Positions 26,976 to 35,336 of a DNA stretch of 64,000 nt are shown piece by piece. Source of the DNA: Verrucomicrobiales bacterium. Its GTDB lineage: Bacteria > Verrucomicrobiota > Verrucomicrobiae > Limisphaerales > UBA1100. Within the stretch, counting starts at the first letter, position 1; the number at the start of each line of letters is the position of its first letter. The notes under the pieces were generated by a model that saw only the letters and a list, made by a program, of their open reading frames with translations, was not told the origin of the DNA and did not search any database. The stretch spans positions 1 through 64,000 of the forward strand of contig PBLV01000067.1 in NCBI GenBank assembly GCA_002721895.1. The letters are read 5' to 3'. The position numbers and the translations under genes were made by a program.

Positions 26976-29921
26976 ATGAAAACGAAATATTTTCTTTGTG
27001 CCGGTCTTTTGCTGGCGTTGGTCTCAACAGAGCTTTCGGCCGGTGAGCGTGAAGGTGAGGCGCAGTTCCTTTCGCGCGTTCGCCAGCTCACCCTCGAGGG
27101 GCGGCGCAGTGGCGAGGGTTATTATTCGCCTGATGGCAAGAACATCATTTTTCAAAGCGAGCGTGAGAAGGGGAATCCGTTTTATCAGATTTATGTCATG
27201 AGCCTGGAAACGGGTGACGTGAATCGCGTTTCGCCTGGTACCGGCAAGACGACTTGCGCCTTTTTCCGGCCGGGCACGCAGGAGGTGCTCTTTGCCAGCT
27301 CCCACGCAGACCCGGAGGCAATGAAGAAACAAAAGGCCGAGTTGGATTTCCGCGCATCGGGCAAGACGCGGCGTTACTCGTGGGATTACGATGAGCGCAT
27401 GGACATTTGCGTAGCTGATCGCAATGGCAAAGGTGTGAAGCGACTGACCACTGCTCGGGGTTACGATGCCGAAGGTGCCTATTCGCCGGACGGAAAGAAG
27501 ATTGTCTTTTGCTCCATTCGCGATGCGTACAATCGCAAAGACCTCACCGAAAAGGAAAAGGTAAAGCTCAAGTATGACCTCGCTTACTTCGGCGAAATTT
27601 ACATCATGAACGCCGACGGCACTGGTCAGAAGCGCCTCACGCGGTCGCCGGGCTACGATGGTGGGCCGTTCTTTTCGCCAGACGGCAAGCGCATCATCTG
27701 GCGCCGATTCACGGAAAAGGGTGACACCGCCGACGTGTTCACTATGAAAACCGACGGCACGGACGTGCGTCGGTTGACCGATTTCAAGGCCATGTCCTGG
27801 GCGCCGTACTATCATCCGAGCGGCGAGTATGTATTGTTCGCCTCGAACAAGCTCGGTTTTGAGAATTTCGAGGTGTACATGGTTGACGCCGCCGGCAAAC
27901 GCGAGCCCGTTCGCGTGACGCACACCGATGGTTTCGACGGATTGCCGGTCTTTTCGCCGAATGGTAAACAACTGCTGTGGACCTCTAACCGCACCGAAAA
28001 CAAGATGTCTCAACTCTTCCTCGGTCGCTGGGATCATGCCGCTGCGCTGGCTACATTGGGCAAGGCGCCGAAGCGCAAAACAGGAACCGCGGTGGTTGAG
28101 GAACCGGAGACTCAGGAATGCACCGTGAAGGATGGTGTGACAAAACTGACGTCCGACATCACGCAGGCCGATATTCGCAAGCAAATTGAAATTATCGCGT
28201 CGGATGAATTTGAAGGTCGCGACACTGCCTCGAAAGGCATTGAGAAGGCCCGCAATTATATTATCGCGCAAATGAAGGATCTCGGCTTGAAGCCAGCCGG
28301 CAAGAATGGCGAATACACGCACAAGGTGGATATCAAGTTCGGTGTGGAACTGGAGAAGGGTAAAAACGAGCTGGTCATCATCGACAAAGACGGCAAGGAA
28401 ACGAAGTTTGAGTTGGGTAAAGATTTCAGCCCAACGTCGTTTTCCTCCAACAACAAGCTGGAAGCTGAAGTGGTCTTTGGCGGCTACGGCCTTTCTGTCG
28501 CGGGTAAGCCAGGCGTGGGCTACAATTCCTACGCGGGCCTCGATGCCACAAATAAGGTTGTGCTGGTGCTACGGTATGTGCCCGAAAAGGTCGATGGCGA
28601 GCGGCGGCAGGCATTAATGCGCAGCGCGGCGCTCGTCCGCAAAGCCACCGTCGCCCGCACGCACAAGGCTAAGGGTGTGATCATTGTCAGCGGTCCGAAT
28701 TCGCAAAACGCCAACAAGCTCATTCCGCTTAATTACGTGCGCGGTGCTGCCAGCTCTGGCGTGATGGCGTTGTCCGGCAGTCACAAACTCGCTGACGCTA
28801 TCCTCGCCGCTGCCGGCAAGGGCAACCTCAAGCAGGCGCAGGACAAGCTCGACACTGCCAATCCGCACAACCCGATGGGCTTTGCCTTGCCAGGTGTGAA
28901 AATTCGTCTGCAAACGGGCGTGAAAAAGGTGACGCGTCCGGATCAAAACATCATCGCCGTTCTGCCTCCCGGCGTGGAGACGGACAATCCCGAATACATC
29001 ATGATCGGCGCGCACTACGATCACCTCGGCTACAATGACGGATCCATCAATCCAAAGGGCGGCAATCCCGGGCGAATTCATAACGGAGCTGATGACAACG
29101 GCTCTGGCACGGTTACCTTGCTTGAACTCGCTGCTTGGCTGACGGAACAGCGCAAAAATAATCCCAAGCTTTTCAAGCGCGGCATCATTTTTTGTTGGTG
29201 GACCGGCGAAGAACTTGGCCTGCTCGGCTCGGCGCAGTACGCCAAGAATCCGCTGATCCCCTTCAAGCAGGTTGCCGCTTATCTCAATTTAGACATGGTC
29301 GGCCGCATGAAAGATAACCGACTCATTGTTCAGGGCATGGGAACATCCAGCGTTTGGAAAAAGCTCATCGAAAAACGCAACGTTGTGGCCGGCTTCACGC
29401 TCCGCCTGCAGGATGATCCTTACCAGCCTACGGATATCACATCCATTTATCCCAAGGGCGTGCCGTCCATCGCGCTCTTCACTGGAACGCACAAGGATTA
29501 CCACAAGCCAACGGATGATCCTCCCACGCTCAACTACGAGGGCATGGAGCGCATCGCCAACTTCACGCGGCAGTTGCTGCTGGACCTCGCCGGTGACATG
29601 AAAAAGCCTGACTACGTGAAGGTGGAGCGTGGCGCGCAACCTTCACGAGGTGCCTTGAAAGCCTACACCGGCGTCATTCCTGATTACGCCGCAGACGTTA
29701 AAGGGCTGCTTATTAATGATGTTCGCCCTGGCGGCCCCGCAGCCAAGGCTGGAATCAAGGCCGGCGACGTGGTCGTCCATCTCGACGGCAAGGACATCAA
29801 GAATATCTATGACTACACAGGCGCGCTGGGTTCCATTAAGATCGGCAAGCCCACCAAGGTCGCCGTGATGCGCAAAGGTAAAAAGGTGGAGCTGCAGATC
29901 ACACCTGAAGCACGCGAATAA
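26976..29921 (+). CDS. Secreted fusion: TolB-type propeller, M28 peptidase, PDZ
   Basis: 981 residues; signal peptide MKTKYFLCAGLLLALVSTELSA. Residues about 35-370 hold PD40/WD40-like blades (YYSPDGKNIIFQSEREKGNP, AYSPDGKKIVFCSIRDA, FFSPDGKRIIWRRFTEKGD). An M28 aminopeptidase domain follows, with zinc-site residues H680 (IGAHYDHLGY), D706/D707 (GADDNGSG), the catalytic Glu pair E745-E746 (WTGEELGLLG), D773 (LNLDMVGR) and H839/H843 (HKDYHKPTDD); a PA-like insert lies between about 500 and 660. The last 100 residues are a PDZ domain (LLINDVRPGGPAAKAGIKAG). A periplasmic or surface exopeptidase is likely. The gene stands apart with its own 76-base upstream region. Confidence 0.9.
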   Translation: MKTKYFLCAGLLLALVSTELSAGEREGEAQFLSRVRQLTLEGRRSGEGYYSPDGKNIIFQSEREKGNPFYQIYVMSLETGDVNRVSPGTGKTTCAFFRPGTQEVLFASSHADPEAMKKQKAELDFRASGKTRRYSWDYDERMDICVADRNGKGVKRLTTARGYDAEGAYSPDGKKIVFCSIRDAYNRKDLTEKEKVKLKYDLAYFGEIYIMNADGTGQKRLTRSPGYDGGPFFSPDGKRIIWRRFTEKGDTADVFTMKTDGTDVRRLTDFKAMSWAPYYHPSGEYVLFASNKLGFENFEVYMVDAAGKREPVRVTHTDGFDGLPVFSPNGKQLLWTSNRTENKMSQLFLGRWDHAAALATLGKAPKRKTGTAVVEEPETQECTVKDGVTKLTSDITQADIRKQIEIIASDEFEGRDTASKGIEKARNYIIAQMKDLGLKPAGKNGEYTHKVDIKFGVELEKGKNELVIIDKDGKETKFELGKDFSPTSFSSNNKLEAEVVFGGYGLSVAGKPGVGYNSYAGLDATNKVVLVLRYVPEKVDGERRQALMRSAALVRKATVARTHKAKGVIIVSGPNSQNANKLIPLNYVRGAASSGVMALSGSHKLADAILAAAGKGNLKQAQDKLDTANPHNPMGFALPGVKIRLQTGVKKVTRPDQNIIAVLPPGVETDNPEYIMIGAHYDHLGYNDGSINPKGGNPGRIHNGADDNGSGTVTLLELAAWLTEQRKNNPKLFKRGIIFCWWTGEELGLLGSAQYAKNPLIPFKQVAAYLNLDMVGRMKDNRLIVQGMGTSSVWKKLIEKRNVVAGFTLRLQDDPYQPTDITSIYPKGVPSIALFTGTHKDYHKPTDDPPTLNYEGMERIANFTRQLLLDLAGDMKKPDYVKVERGAQPSRGALKAYTGVIPDYAADVKGLLINDVRPGGPAAKAGIKAGDVVVHLDGKDIKNIYDYTGALGSIKIGKPTKVAVMRKGKKVELQITPEARE

Positions 29922-29980
29922 AGCGTTTGGTAACCGGGGTTAATTCACGGAATTATCAGAGATTTGATCTTAGGGATTAT

Positions 29981-30844
29981 TTGAAATTTAAGCCCCTAGT
30001 CTTCTTATTAGTTATCCTGCTCCATGCGGAAGTGCGGGCTGCTCCGCTTGGGCTTACATTTTTTGGCTGGTCAGATCAGCATACTAAAACAAATGGAGAC
30101 ACTTCGGCTCTGAAGCCATTTGTGGATGCCATGAATGCCATGCCGGGCGCTAGCTGGCCCGAGCAGATTGGCGGTAAAGTTTCCAAGCCCAGTTTTGTCA
30201 TCGGGGCTGGGGATATCACCGAATGGCCTACTCACGCAGCCATGAAGGCTTATGATGAACTGCTGAATGATAAGTTGAAATTCCCCGCCTACGATGTGTT
30301 GGGCAATCATGATGACGGGGGCCGGGCGTTTTCTCCAACCATGATTAATTGGTTAAAAAAGAAACATGGCGGTTTGAGTTATACCTTTGAAAAAGGAGGA
30401 GTTGCTTTCATCGGCTTATGGTCAAAGTTTGACCCGAAGGGCAAGCCGGCCCAGCCTTTAACCAAGGAGGCTCTGAGTTATTTGAAGATCCAATTGGCTA
30501 AACTGCCAAAAGACATGCCCGTGGTGATTTTTACTCATCTCTGCCATGATGCAATGACCAACAAGGATGAATTAGTGGAAGTGATTGGGGAATCCAATGT
30601 AATCCTCGTGCTGGGAGGCCATTACCATTACTCGAGTGTAAACCAGTATCGGGGAGTTAACTTTGTTCAGTTGCCCTCGCCAAAATCTAAGTTTACGGAG
30701 ATTACAGTTTTTCATATCACTCAAGATCAGTTGTTTGCAATTCCTTACGATTTCACTAAAAAGGAATGGGTAACCGGCAAAAGGAAATCCCTGATGACGA
30801 AGATCAAGGGACCACGCAGACCAAAGTCTGATAAACGGCGTTAA
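29981..30844 (+). CDS. Secreted calcineurin-like metallophosphoesterase
   Basis: 287 residues from the TTG at 29981. This start is chosen because AGGGA lies 5 bases upstream and the protein then begins with a good signal peptide (MKFKPLVFLLVILLHAEVRA). The track-style longer frame begins at a TTG at 29927. Metallophosphoesterase motifs are in order: SDQH near the mature N-terminus, GAGDITEW, GNHDDGG, FTHLCHDA and GGHYHYSS, giving a complete two-metal site. Substrate cannot be inferred; members act on phosphomonoesters, nucleotides or cyclic phosphates. It ends 1 base before the convergent minus-strand protease gene. AT content looks a little higher than that of its neighbours. Confidence 0.85.
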   Translation: MKFKPLVFLLVILLHAEVRAAPLGLTFFGWSDQHTKTNGDTSALKPFVDAMNAMPGASWPEQIGGKVSKPSFVIGAGDITEWPTHAAMKAYDELLNDKLKFPAYDVLGNHDDGGRAFSPTMINWLKKKHGGLSYTFEKGGVAFIGLWSKFDPKGKPAQPLTKEALSYLKIQLAKLPKDMPVVIFTHLCHDAMTNKDELVEVIGESNVILVLGGHYHYSSVNQYRGVNFVQLPSPKSKFTEITVFHITQDQLFAIPYDFTKKEWVTGKRKSLMTKIKGPRRPKSDKRR

Positions 30845-30845
30845 C

Positions 30846-33074
30846 CTAAAGGCGCCGGAATAGATCCATCAATCGATCACGATTGAAACCCGGCGGATCA
30901 TTTTCAAGCAGCCAGCGAACGTCTTCCTTGGCCTTTGCGTTCTGCTTCAGGCGCATGTACATCAGCGCGCGATTGAGATGTTCCTGCGGTGAGTCGGGCT
31001 GCAGCAGCAGGAGCGTGTTCAGGTAGCGCAACACGACTTCCGGGGGCTGGTTTTCGTTGCTGATGCCGATCAGGTTGCGCAGCATACGAACAATGATGGC
31101 GCGATTGTCCACCGGCGCGAGATGCTCGTCACGCAACGGCACACCGGCAAAATTACGCACGATGGTTCCGGCATCTTTGTGGGAGATTAGCTTGCCGTTT
31201 TCAAACACATCAATGAGTTGCGGCTCTTTGCCTTCCGTCAGCTGCGCCACCACGAAATGCCCCGGCAAGCCGATGCCAGCCATCTTCAGGTCCAGCCGCC
31301 GAGCCAGTTCCATATACAATACCGAAAGCGTAATCGGAATGCCTTCACGATCATCGATGACCTCATTGAGGTAGCTATTTGCGCGATTGTAATAATCACC
31401 ACGGCTTCCGTGGTAGCCGTTCTCTTCGAACATGTACTTGCTAAGTGCCGCCAGCCGTTTAGCCGCATCGGCGTCTTTCGGCAGCTTGGCGCGAATCTCC
31501 GTCGCCATTTCGCCCACCTCCTTTTCATAATGCGCCAGATCAATGTCCGCATTATCCAGCTTGCCGACAAGCAGCGCCGCACGCAGCAAATTCACCTTCG
31601 CATCATCCTTTTTGAATTCCGCCCGCAACGCATCCTGCACCGCGCGTTCGTGCACAAGATTGGCCAGTCGCCGCAGTTGCCCAGCCTGCGCCTCTAGGAG
31701 GTCGGCGCGCTTGCGGAGCAACTCATTGTTCAGATTCGCATTGGGTTTCAGCTCATTAACGGTCTTGGCGTCAAACTCATCCACTGGTTTCAGGGCCGCC
31801 ACGGCTTGCTCGAGCTTGGCCAACAGCGCCGGCGCGGGCGCAAGGCTGGTGAGCTTTTTGCCCACTCGAAAATCGCGAAACTCTGCCTCCGTATCCCGAA
31901 ACTTTGCCAGCCCAATGCGACCGTTAGCCAGCCCGTCATCCTTCATATCAAATGCGAGCTGATCATTCACGAAGCACTTGATGAGCCCTTTTTCATGACG
32001 CACCTTGATGGTGTTCCAGTCGCCGGGACGGTACGCGGGCACGTCCATGTCCTGCAAAATTTTCCACGTGAAAACCGTCTCGCCATCAAACCGCGTCAGC
32101 CGGAGTTTGCCGGCGGTAGGGTAAAACCCGTAATGACGCTGGCCGCCATCCGCCGCAAAAGCCAATCCGGCCGCGCCGCGCTCGTCGTCCAGCTTCACGG
32201 TCACTTCCAGCTCGTAGGGCAGCTTGGGCTTGGGCAGTTTCGAAAGGCATAACGACCGCCCACCAAATCCGCTGCCCGCCTCGCGCACACGAATGCGACC
32301 CGCGCGCTGTGTCCATCGCGCGCCCATCATCGGCTCCCACTCGCGCGGATTGAGCGCACCAATTGTCAGCCAGCGCGCGATCGGCACCGGATTGGGTTTC
32401 GCCAGCAGCGGCTTGAGCGCATTCACCGGCATCGCAAAGCCGAGATTCGCCGTCACGCGGCTCTTCAGAGTCATGATGCCGTGCACACGCCCCTCGCGGT
32501 CCAGCACCGGTCCGCCGCTGTTGCCCGGCTCCACGGGGATGGCCAGCTGCAACATTTCGCCCAGTTCCATCTCGCGCCGCGCTGAGAGCACGCCCTGCAC
32601 AACGCTGCCCTCCAGCCCCATCGGATTGCCAATCGCCACCACCGGCGCGCCTTGGATGAGTTTGCTGGAATCCCCCAAAGCCAGCGCCTTCATCGCCTCG
32701 CCGCCTTTCACTTTCAGCACTGCCAAATCCAATTTCCGATCCCAAGCGTGCACCGCCAGCACTTCCAGTTTCGTGCCGTCTCCCAAACGCACGTGCACCG
32801 GCCGCGCCTCGCCGACCACGTGCAGGCAGGTAGCGATGAGGTTTTTGCCAACCACGAAACCGGTGCCCGTGCCTTCCCGCGCCGCGCCACGGCCCTCGTG
32901 AATGACGGTGACCACTGACGGCTTGGCGCTCTTCAGCAATTCGGCCACGGGCCGCGGAGCGGCGAATGACCAATGACCAATGACCAATGACCAAACAATG
33001 ACCAATAACCAAACACGGGGTTGGGGTTTGGGCATTGGAGCCTCCTTGGTCATTGATACTTGGTCCTTGGTCAT
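30846..33074 (-). CDS. Chimeric trypsin-like protease/ConA-like/transglutaminase-like/TPR protein
   Basis: 742 residues. A membrane-targeting segment (VWLLVIVWSLVIGHWSFA, about 21-38) is encoded by a dispersed DNA repeat. Residues about 45-225 are a DegP/S1C-type serine protease with triad H85 (ATCLHVV), D116 (DLAVLK) and S186 (EPGNSGGP). Residues about 235-405 look like a concanavalin-type/DUF1080-like sandwich (WNTIKVRHEKGLIKCFVNDQ). Residues about 415-680 match the SirB1/transglutaminase-like family (REGIPITLSVLYMELARRL, GLPGHFVV), followed by TPR-like helices (LLLLQPDSPQEHLNRALMYM). No PDZ domain is seen. The combination suggests an envelope protein acting on protein or peptidoglycan; role unproven. 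ATG at 33074 and ATG at 33035 are both possible starts. Confidence 0.82.
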   Translation of the reverse strand: MTKDQVSMTKEAPMPKPQPRVWLLVIVWSLVIGHWSFAAPRPVAELLKSAKPSVVTVIHEGRGAAREGTGTGFVVGKNLIATCLHVVGEARPVHVRLGDGTKLEVLAVHAWDRKLDLAVLKVKGGEAMKALALGDSSKLIQGAPVVAIGNPMGLEGSVVQGVLSARREMELGEMLQLAIPVEPGNSGGPVLDREGRVHGIMTLKSRVTANLGFAMPVNALKPLLAKPNPVPIARWLTIGALNPREWEPMMGARWTQRAGRIRVREAGSGFGGRSLCLSKLPKPKLPYELEVTVKLDDERGAAGLAFAADGGQRHYGFYPTAGKLRLTRFDGETVFTWKILQDMDVPAYRPGDWNTIKVRHEKGLIKCFVNDQLAFDMKDDGLANGRIGLAKFRDTEAEFRDFRVGKKLTSLAPAPALLAKLEQAVAALKPVDEFDAKTVNELKPNANLNNELLRKRADLLEAQAGQLRRLANLVHERAVQDALRAEFKKDDAKVNLLRAALLVGKLDNADIDLAHYEKEVGEMATEIRAKLPKDADAAKRLAALSKYMFEENGYHGSRGDYYNRANSYLNEVIDDREGIPITLSVLYMELARRLDLKMAGIGLPGHFVVAQLTEGKEPQLIDVFENGKLISHKDAGTIVRNFAGVPLRDEHLAPVDNRAIIVRMLRNLIGISNENQPPEVVLRYLNTLLLLQPDSPQEHLNRALMYMRLKQNAKAKEDVRWLLENDPPGFNRDRLMDLFRRL

Positions 33075-33076
33075 TT
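32964..33076. repeat. Dispersed hairpin repeat, copy 1 (TTGGTCATT family)
   Basis: The left arm has repeated AATGACCAA units and the right arm has repeated TTGGTCATT/TTGGTCC units, facing each other across the core GGGTTTGGGCATTGG at 33024-33038. The same 15-base core recurs in a second element at 36734-36748. This copy overlaps the 5' end of the protease gene and supplies the codons of its hydrophobic N-terminus (LVIVWSLVIGHWSF). It is a dispersed low-complexity palindrome, not a gene. Confidence 0.75.
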
Positions 33077-33125
33077 GAATTCTCCTCGTTGAAATCGTCG
33101 TCGGATGATAAGGTCGTTCGCATTG

Positions 33126-35336
33126 ATGGCGAGGGTAAAAGCCATTTTCATTTTGTTGCTGGGCGCGATGGCGCTTCCGGCAGCACCGGCCGTTCCCTCA
33201 TTCCGCAATGACGTGATGGCGGTGCTGGCGAAGGCCGGTTGCAATGCCGGCACGTGTCACGGCAATGCCAATGGCAAGGGCGGCTTCAAGCTGTCGTTGC
33301 GAGGGGAAGATTTGGCAACAGATTTTTTGACGCTCACGCGCGGACAGTTTGGGCGACGAGTGGATGCCATTGAGCCGGATCACAGCCTCTTGCTCCGCAA
33401 AGCCACTGGAACGGTGGCGCACAAGGGCGGGCAACGCTTCAAGCCCGGCTCACGCGACTTTCAAATCCTCCGCGATTGGATAGCCACCGGCATGCTCAAC
33501 GACACCGCCATAGCCCCGGCGGTGGTTCGGTTGCAGGTGCAAGCCACGCGGCGGATTGTGCGGGCGCCGGGAAAGGAGATTGCCATCACGGTGCGGGCTT
33601 TTTTTGCCAACAACACTTCGCGCGATGTGACGGCGATGGCGGTTTATGAGCCCTCAAATCAGAATGTGGAGGTGAATGCTGGAGGGATTGTGCGGCGCAA
33701 GGAGTTCGGCGAGAGCACGGTGCTGGTGCGATTCCTCGAGAAGCAGGTGCCGGTGCCGGTGGCGTTCATTCCGGCACGGGCGGATTTCAAGTGGAGCCAG
33801 CCAACGGAGATGAATTACATCGACCGGCACGTGTTCACGAAGCTGCAGTCAATGCGGCTGAACCCGTCCGGCTTGTGCGATGACAACGCCTTCATCCGGC
33901 GCGCGTATCTCGATTTGCTGGGATTCATCCCGCGGGGCGAAACGGTGCAGGCGTTCGTGGCTGACAGTTCGCGCGGCAAGCGGCAGCGGCTCGTGGAGCA
34001 GTTGATGAAGCGGCCGGAGTTTGCGGAGTTTTGGGCGCTGAAATGGAGCGACCTATTGCGCAACGAGGAGAAGCAGCTCGACCGCAAAGGCGTTCATGTC
34101 TTTTACCAGTGGCTGCGACGCAGCTTTGCGGAAAACAAACCGCTCAACGTGATGGCGCGGGAAATCATCGCCTCTCGCGGGAGCACGTACAAGAATCCGC
34201 CGGCGAATTTTTATCGAGCTCATCGCACACCGGTCATTCGCGCGGAGAACACCGCACAGGTTTTCCTCGGCGTACGGCTCAAGTGCGCCCAGTGCCACAA
34301 TCACCCCTTCGACCGTTGGACGCAGGATGACTATTACGACTGGACCGCGCTTTTTGCCGGCGTGGACTACAAGGTGCTCAGCAACAACCGCGCTGACCGG
34401 CTGGACCAGCACGAGTTCAAAGGCGAGCAAATCGTCTTTTTAAAGCCTGACGAAACCATCACCAACGCTCGCACCGGCAAGCCTGCCGTGCACCGGCTGC
34501 TGGGGCAGGGCGGGGCCATTGCGTCCGCCGACAAGCTTGGCGCGCTGGCAGACTGGGTGGCCGCGCCGGACAATCCGTTCTTCGCCCGCGTGCAGGCCAA
34601 TCGCATTTGGTATCAGCTCATGGGGCGCGGGTTGGTGAATCCCATTGACGATTTTCGCCCGACAAATCCCGCCAGTCATCCGGCGCTGCTTCAGGCGTTG
34701 TCGGAGGATTTTCGGAAAAACGAGTTCGATGTGCGCCATCTCATTCGCACGATCATGGCTTCGCGTGCGTACCAACTCTCGCACGAAATATCCGGCGACA
34801 ACGGTGATGACACGGAGAACTACGCGCGCGCCGTGCCGCGGCGACTGGAGGCGGAGCAACTCCTCGATTCGTTGTCGGCTGCCACGGGCGTTTGGCCCAA
34901 GTACGCCAATCATCCGCTCGGCACCCGCGCCGGGCAACTCGCCGGAGGCTACGTGCCGCGCCGGCGCAAAGGCGAGCCGCCGACGGATGCGGACCATTTC
35001 CTCGGTATGTTCGGCAAGCCCGAGCGCCTCATCGCCTGCGACTGCGAGCGCAGCGACGACATCACCCTTCGTCAGTCGTTCCGCACCTGGTGCGGCCCCA
35101 CGATGAACAACCTCATCATGGATAAAAACAATTACCTGAAGCCACTCCTCGCCAGCAAACAAACCGATAATCAACGGGTCGACACCCTGTTTTGGCGAGC
35201 CATCGCCCGTCCGCCAAACCGCAAGGAGCTGGCCCAAATTGACAAGCACTTCGCCACCGCCCCCGAACACCGCCAGGCGTGGGAGGATTTGTTGTGGTCG
35301 TTGTTGAACACGAAAGAGTTTTTGTTTCGATGGTGA
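33126..35336 (+). CDS. DUF1549/DUF1553 cytochrome protein with Ig-like insert
   Basis: About 736 residues from the ATG at 33126 (an in-frame ATG at 33105 is possible). Signal peptide MARVKAIFILLLGAMALPA. An opening cytochrome-like segment SFRNDVMAVLAKAGCNAGTC is followed by HG, then GFKLSLRGED. A Big2/Ig-like beta domain (about 120-220), DUF1549 (about 230-400: FIRRAYLDLLGFIPRG, WALKWSDLLRNE) with CAQCHNHPFDRW near 386, and DUF1553 (about 470-730: ANRIWYQLMGRGLVNPIDDF) complete it. The C-terminus overlaps the DUF1501 gene by 7 bases, so the pair is translationally coupled. Function of the family is not established. Confidence 0.87.
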   Translation: MARVKAIFILLLGAMALPAAPAVPSFRNDVMAVLAKAGCNAGTCHGNANGKGGFKLSLRGEDLATDFLTLTRGQFGRRVDAIEPDHSLLLRKATGTVAHKGGQRFKPGSRDFQILRDWIATGMLNDTAIAPAVVRLQVQATRRIVRAPGKEIAITVRAFFANNTSRDVTAMAVYEPSNQNVEVNAGGIVRRKEFGESTVLVRFLEKQVPVPVAFIPARADFKWSQPTEMNYIDRHVFTKLQSMRLNPSGLCDDNAFIRRAYLDLLGFIPRGETVQAFVADSSRGKRQRLVEQLMKRPEFAEFWALKWSDLLRNEEKQLDRKGVHVFYQWLRRSFAENKPLNVMAREIIASRGSTYKNPPANFYRAHRTPVIRAENTAQVFLGVRLKCAQCHNHPFDRWTQDDYYDWTALFAGVDYKVLSNNRADRLDQHEFKGEQIVFLKPDETITNARTGKPAVHRLLGQGGAIASADKLGALADWVAAPDNPFFARVQANRIWYQLMGRGLVNPIDDFRPTNPASHPALLQALSEDFRKNEFDVRHLIRTIMASRAYQLSHEISGDNGDDTENYARAVPRRLEAEQLLDSLSAATGVWPKYANHPLGTRAGQLAGGYVPRRRKGEPPTDADHFLGMFGKPERLIACDCERSDDITLRQSFRTWCGPTMNNLIMDKNNYLKPLLASKQTDNQRVDTLFWRAIARPPNRKELAQIDKHFATAPEHRQAWEDLLWSLLNTKEFLFRW

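Noticed and set aside
27024..28322. 432-residue minus-strand ORF
   Set aside because: It is antisense to the M28/PDZ gene, has no start context, and its composition follows from high-GC codon periodicity of the opposite strand.
29927..29980. Longer N-terminus of the metallophosphoesterase
   Set aside because: Starting at 29981 has an AGGGA site at correct spacing and places the signal peptide at the N-terminus.
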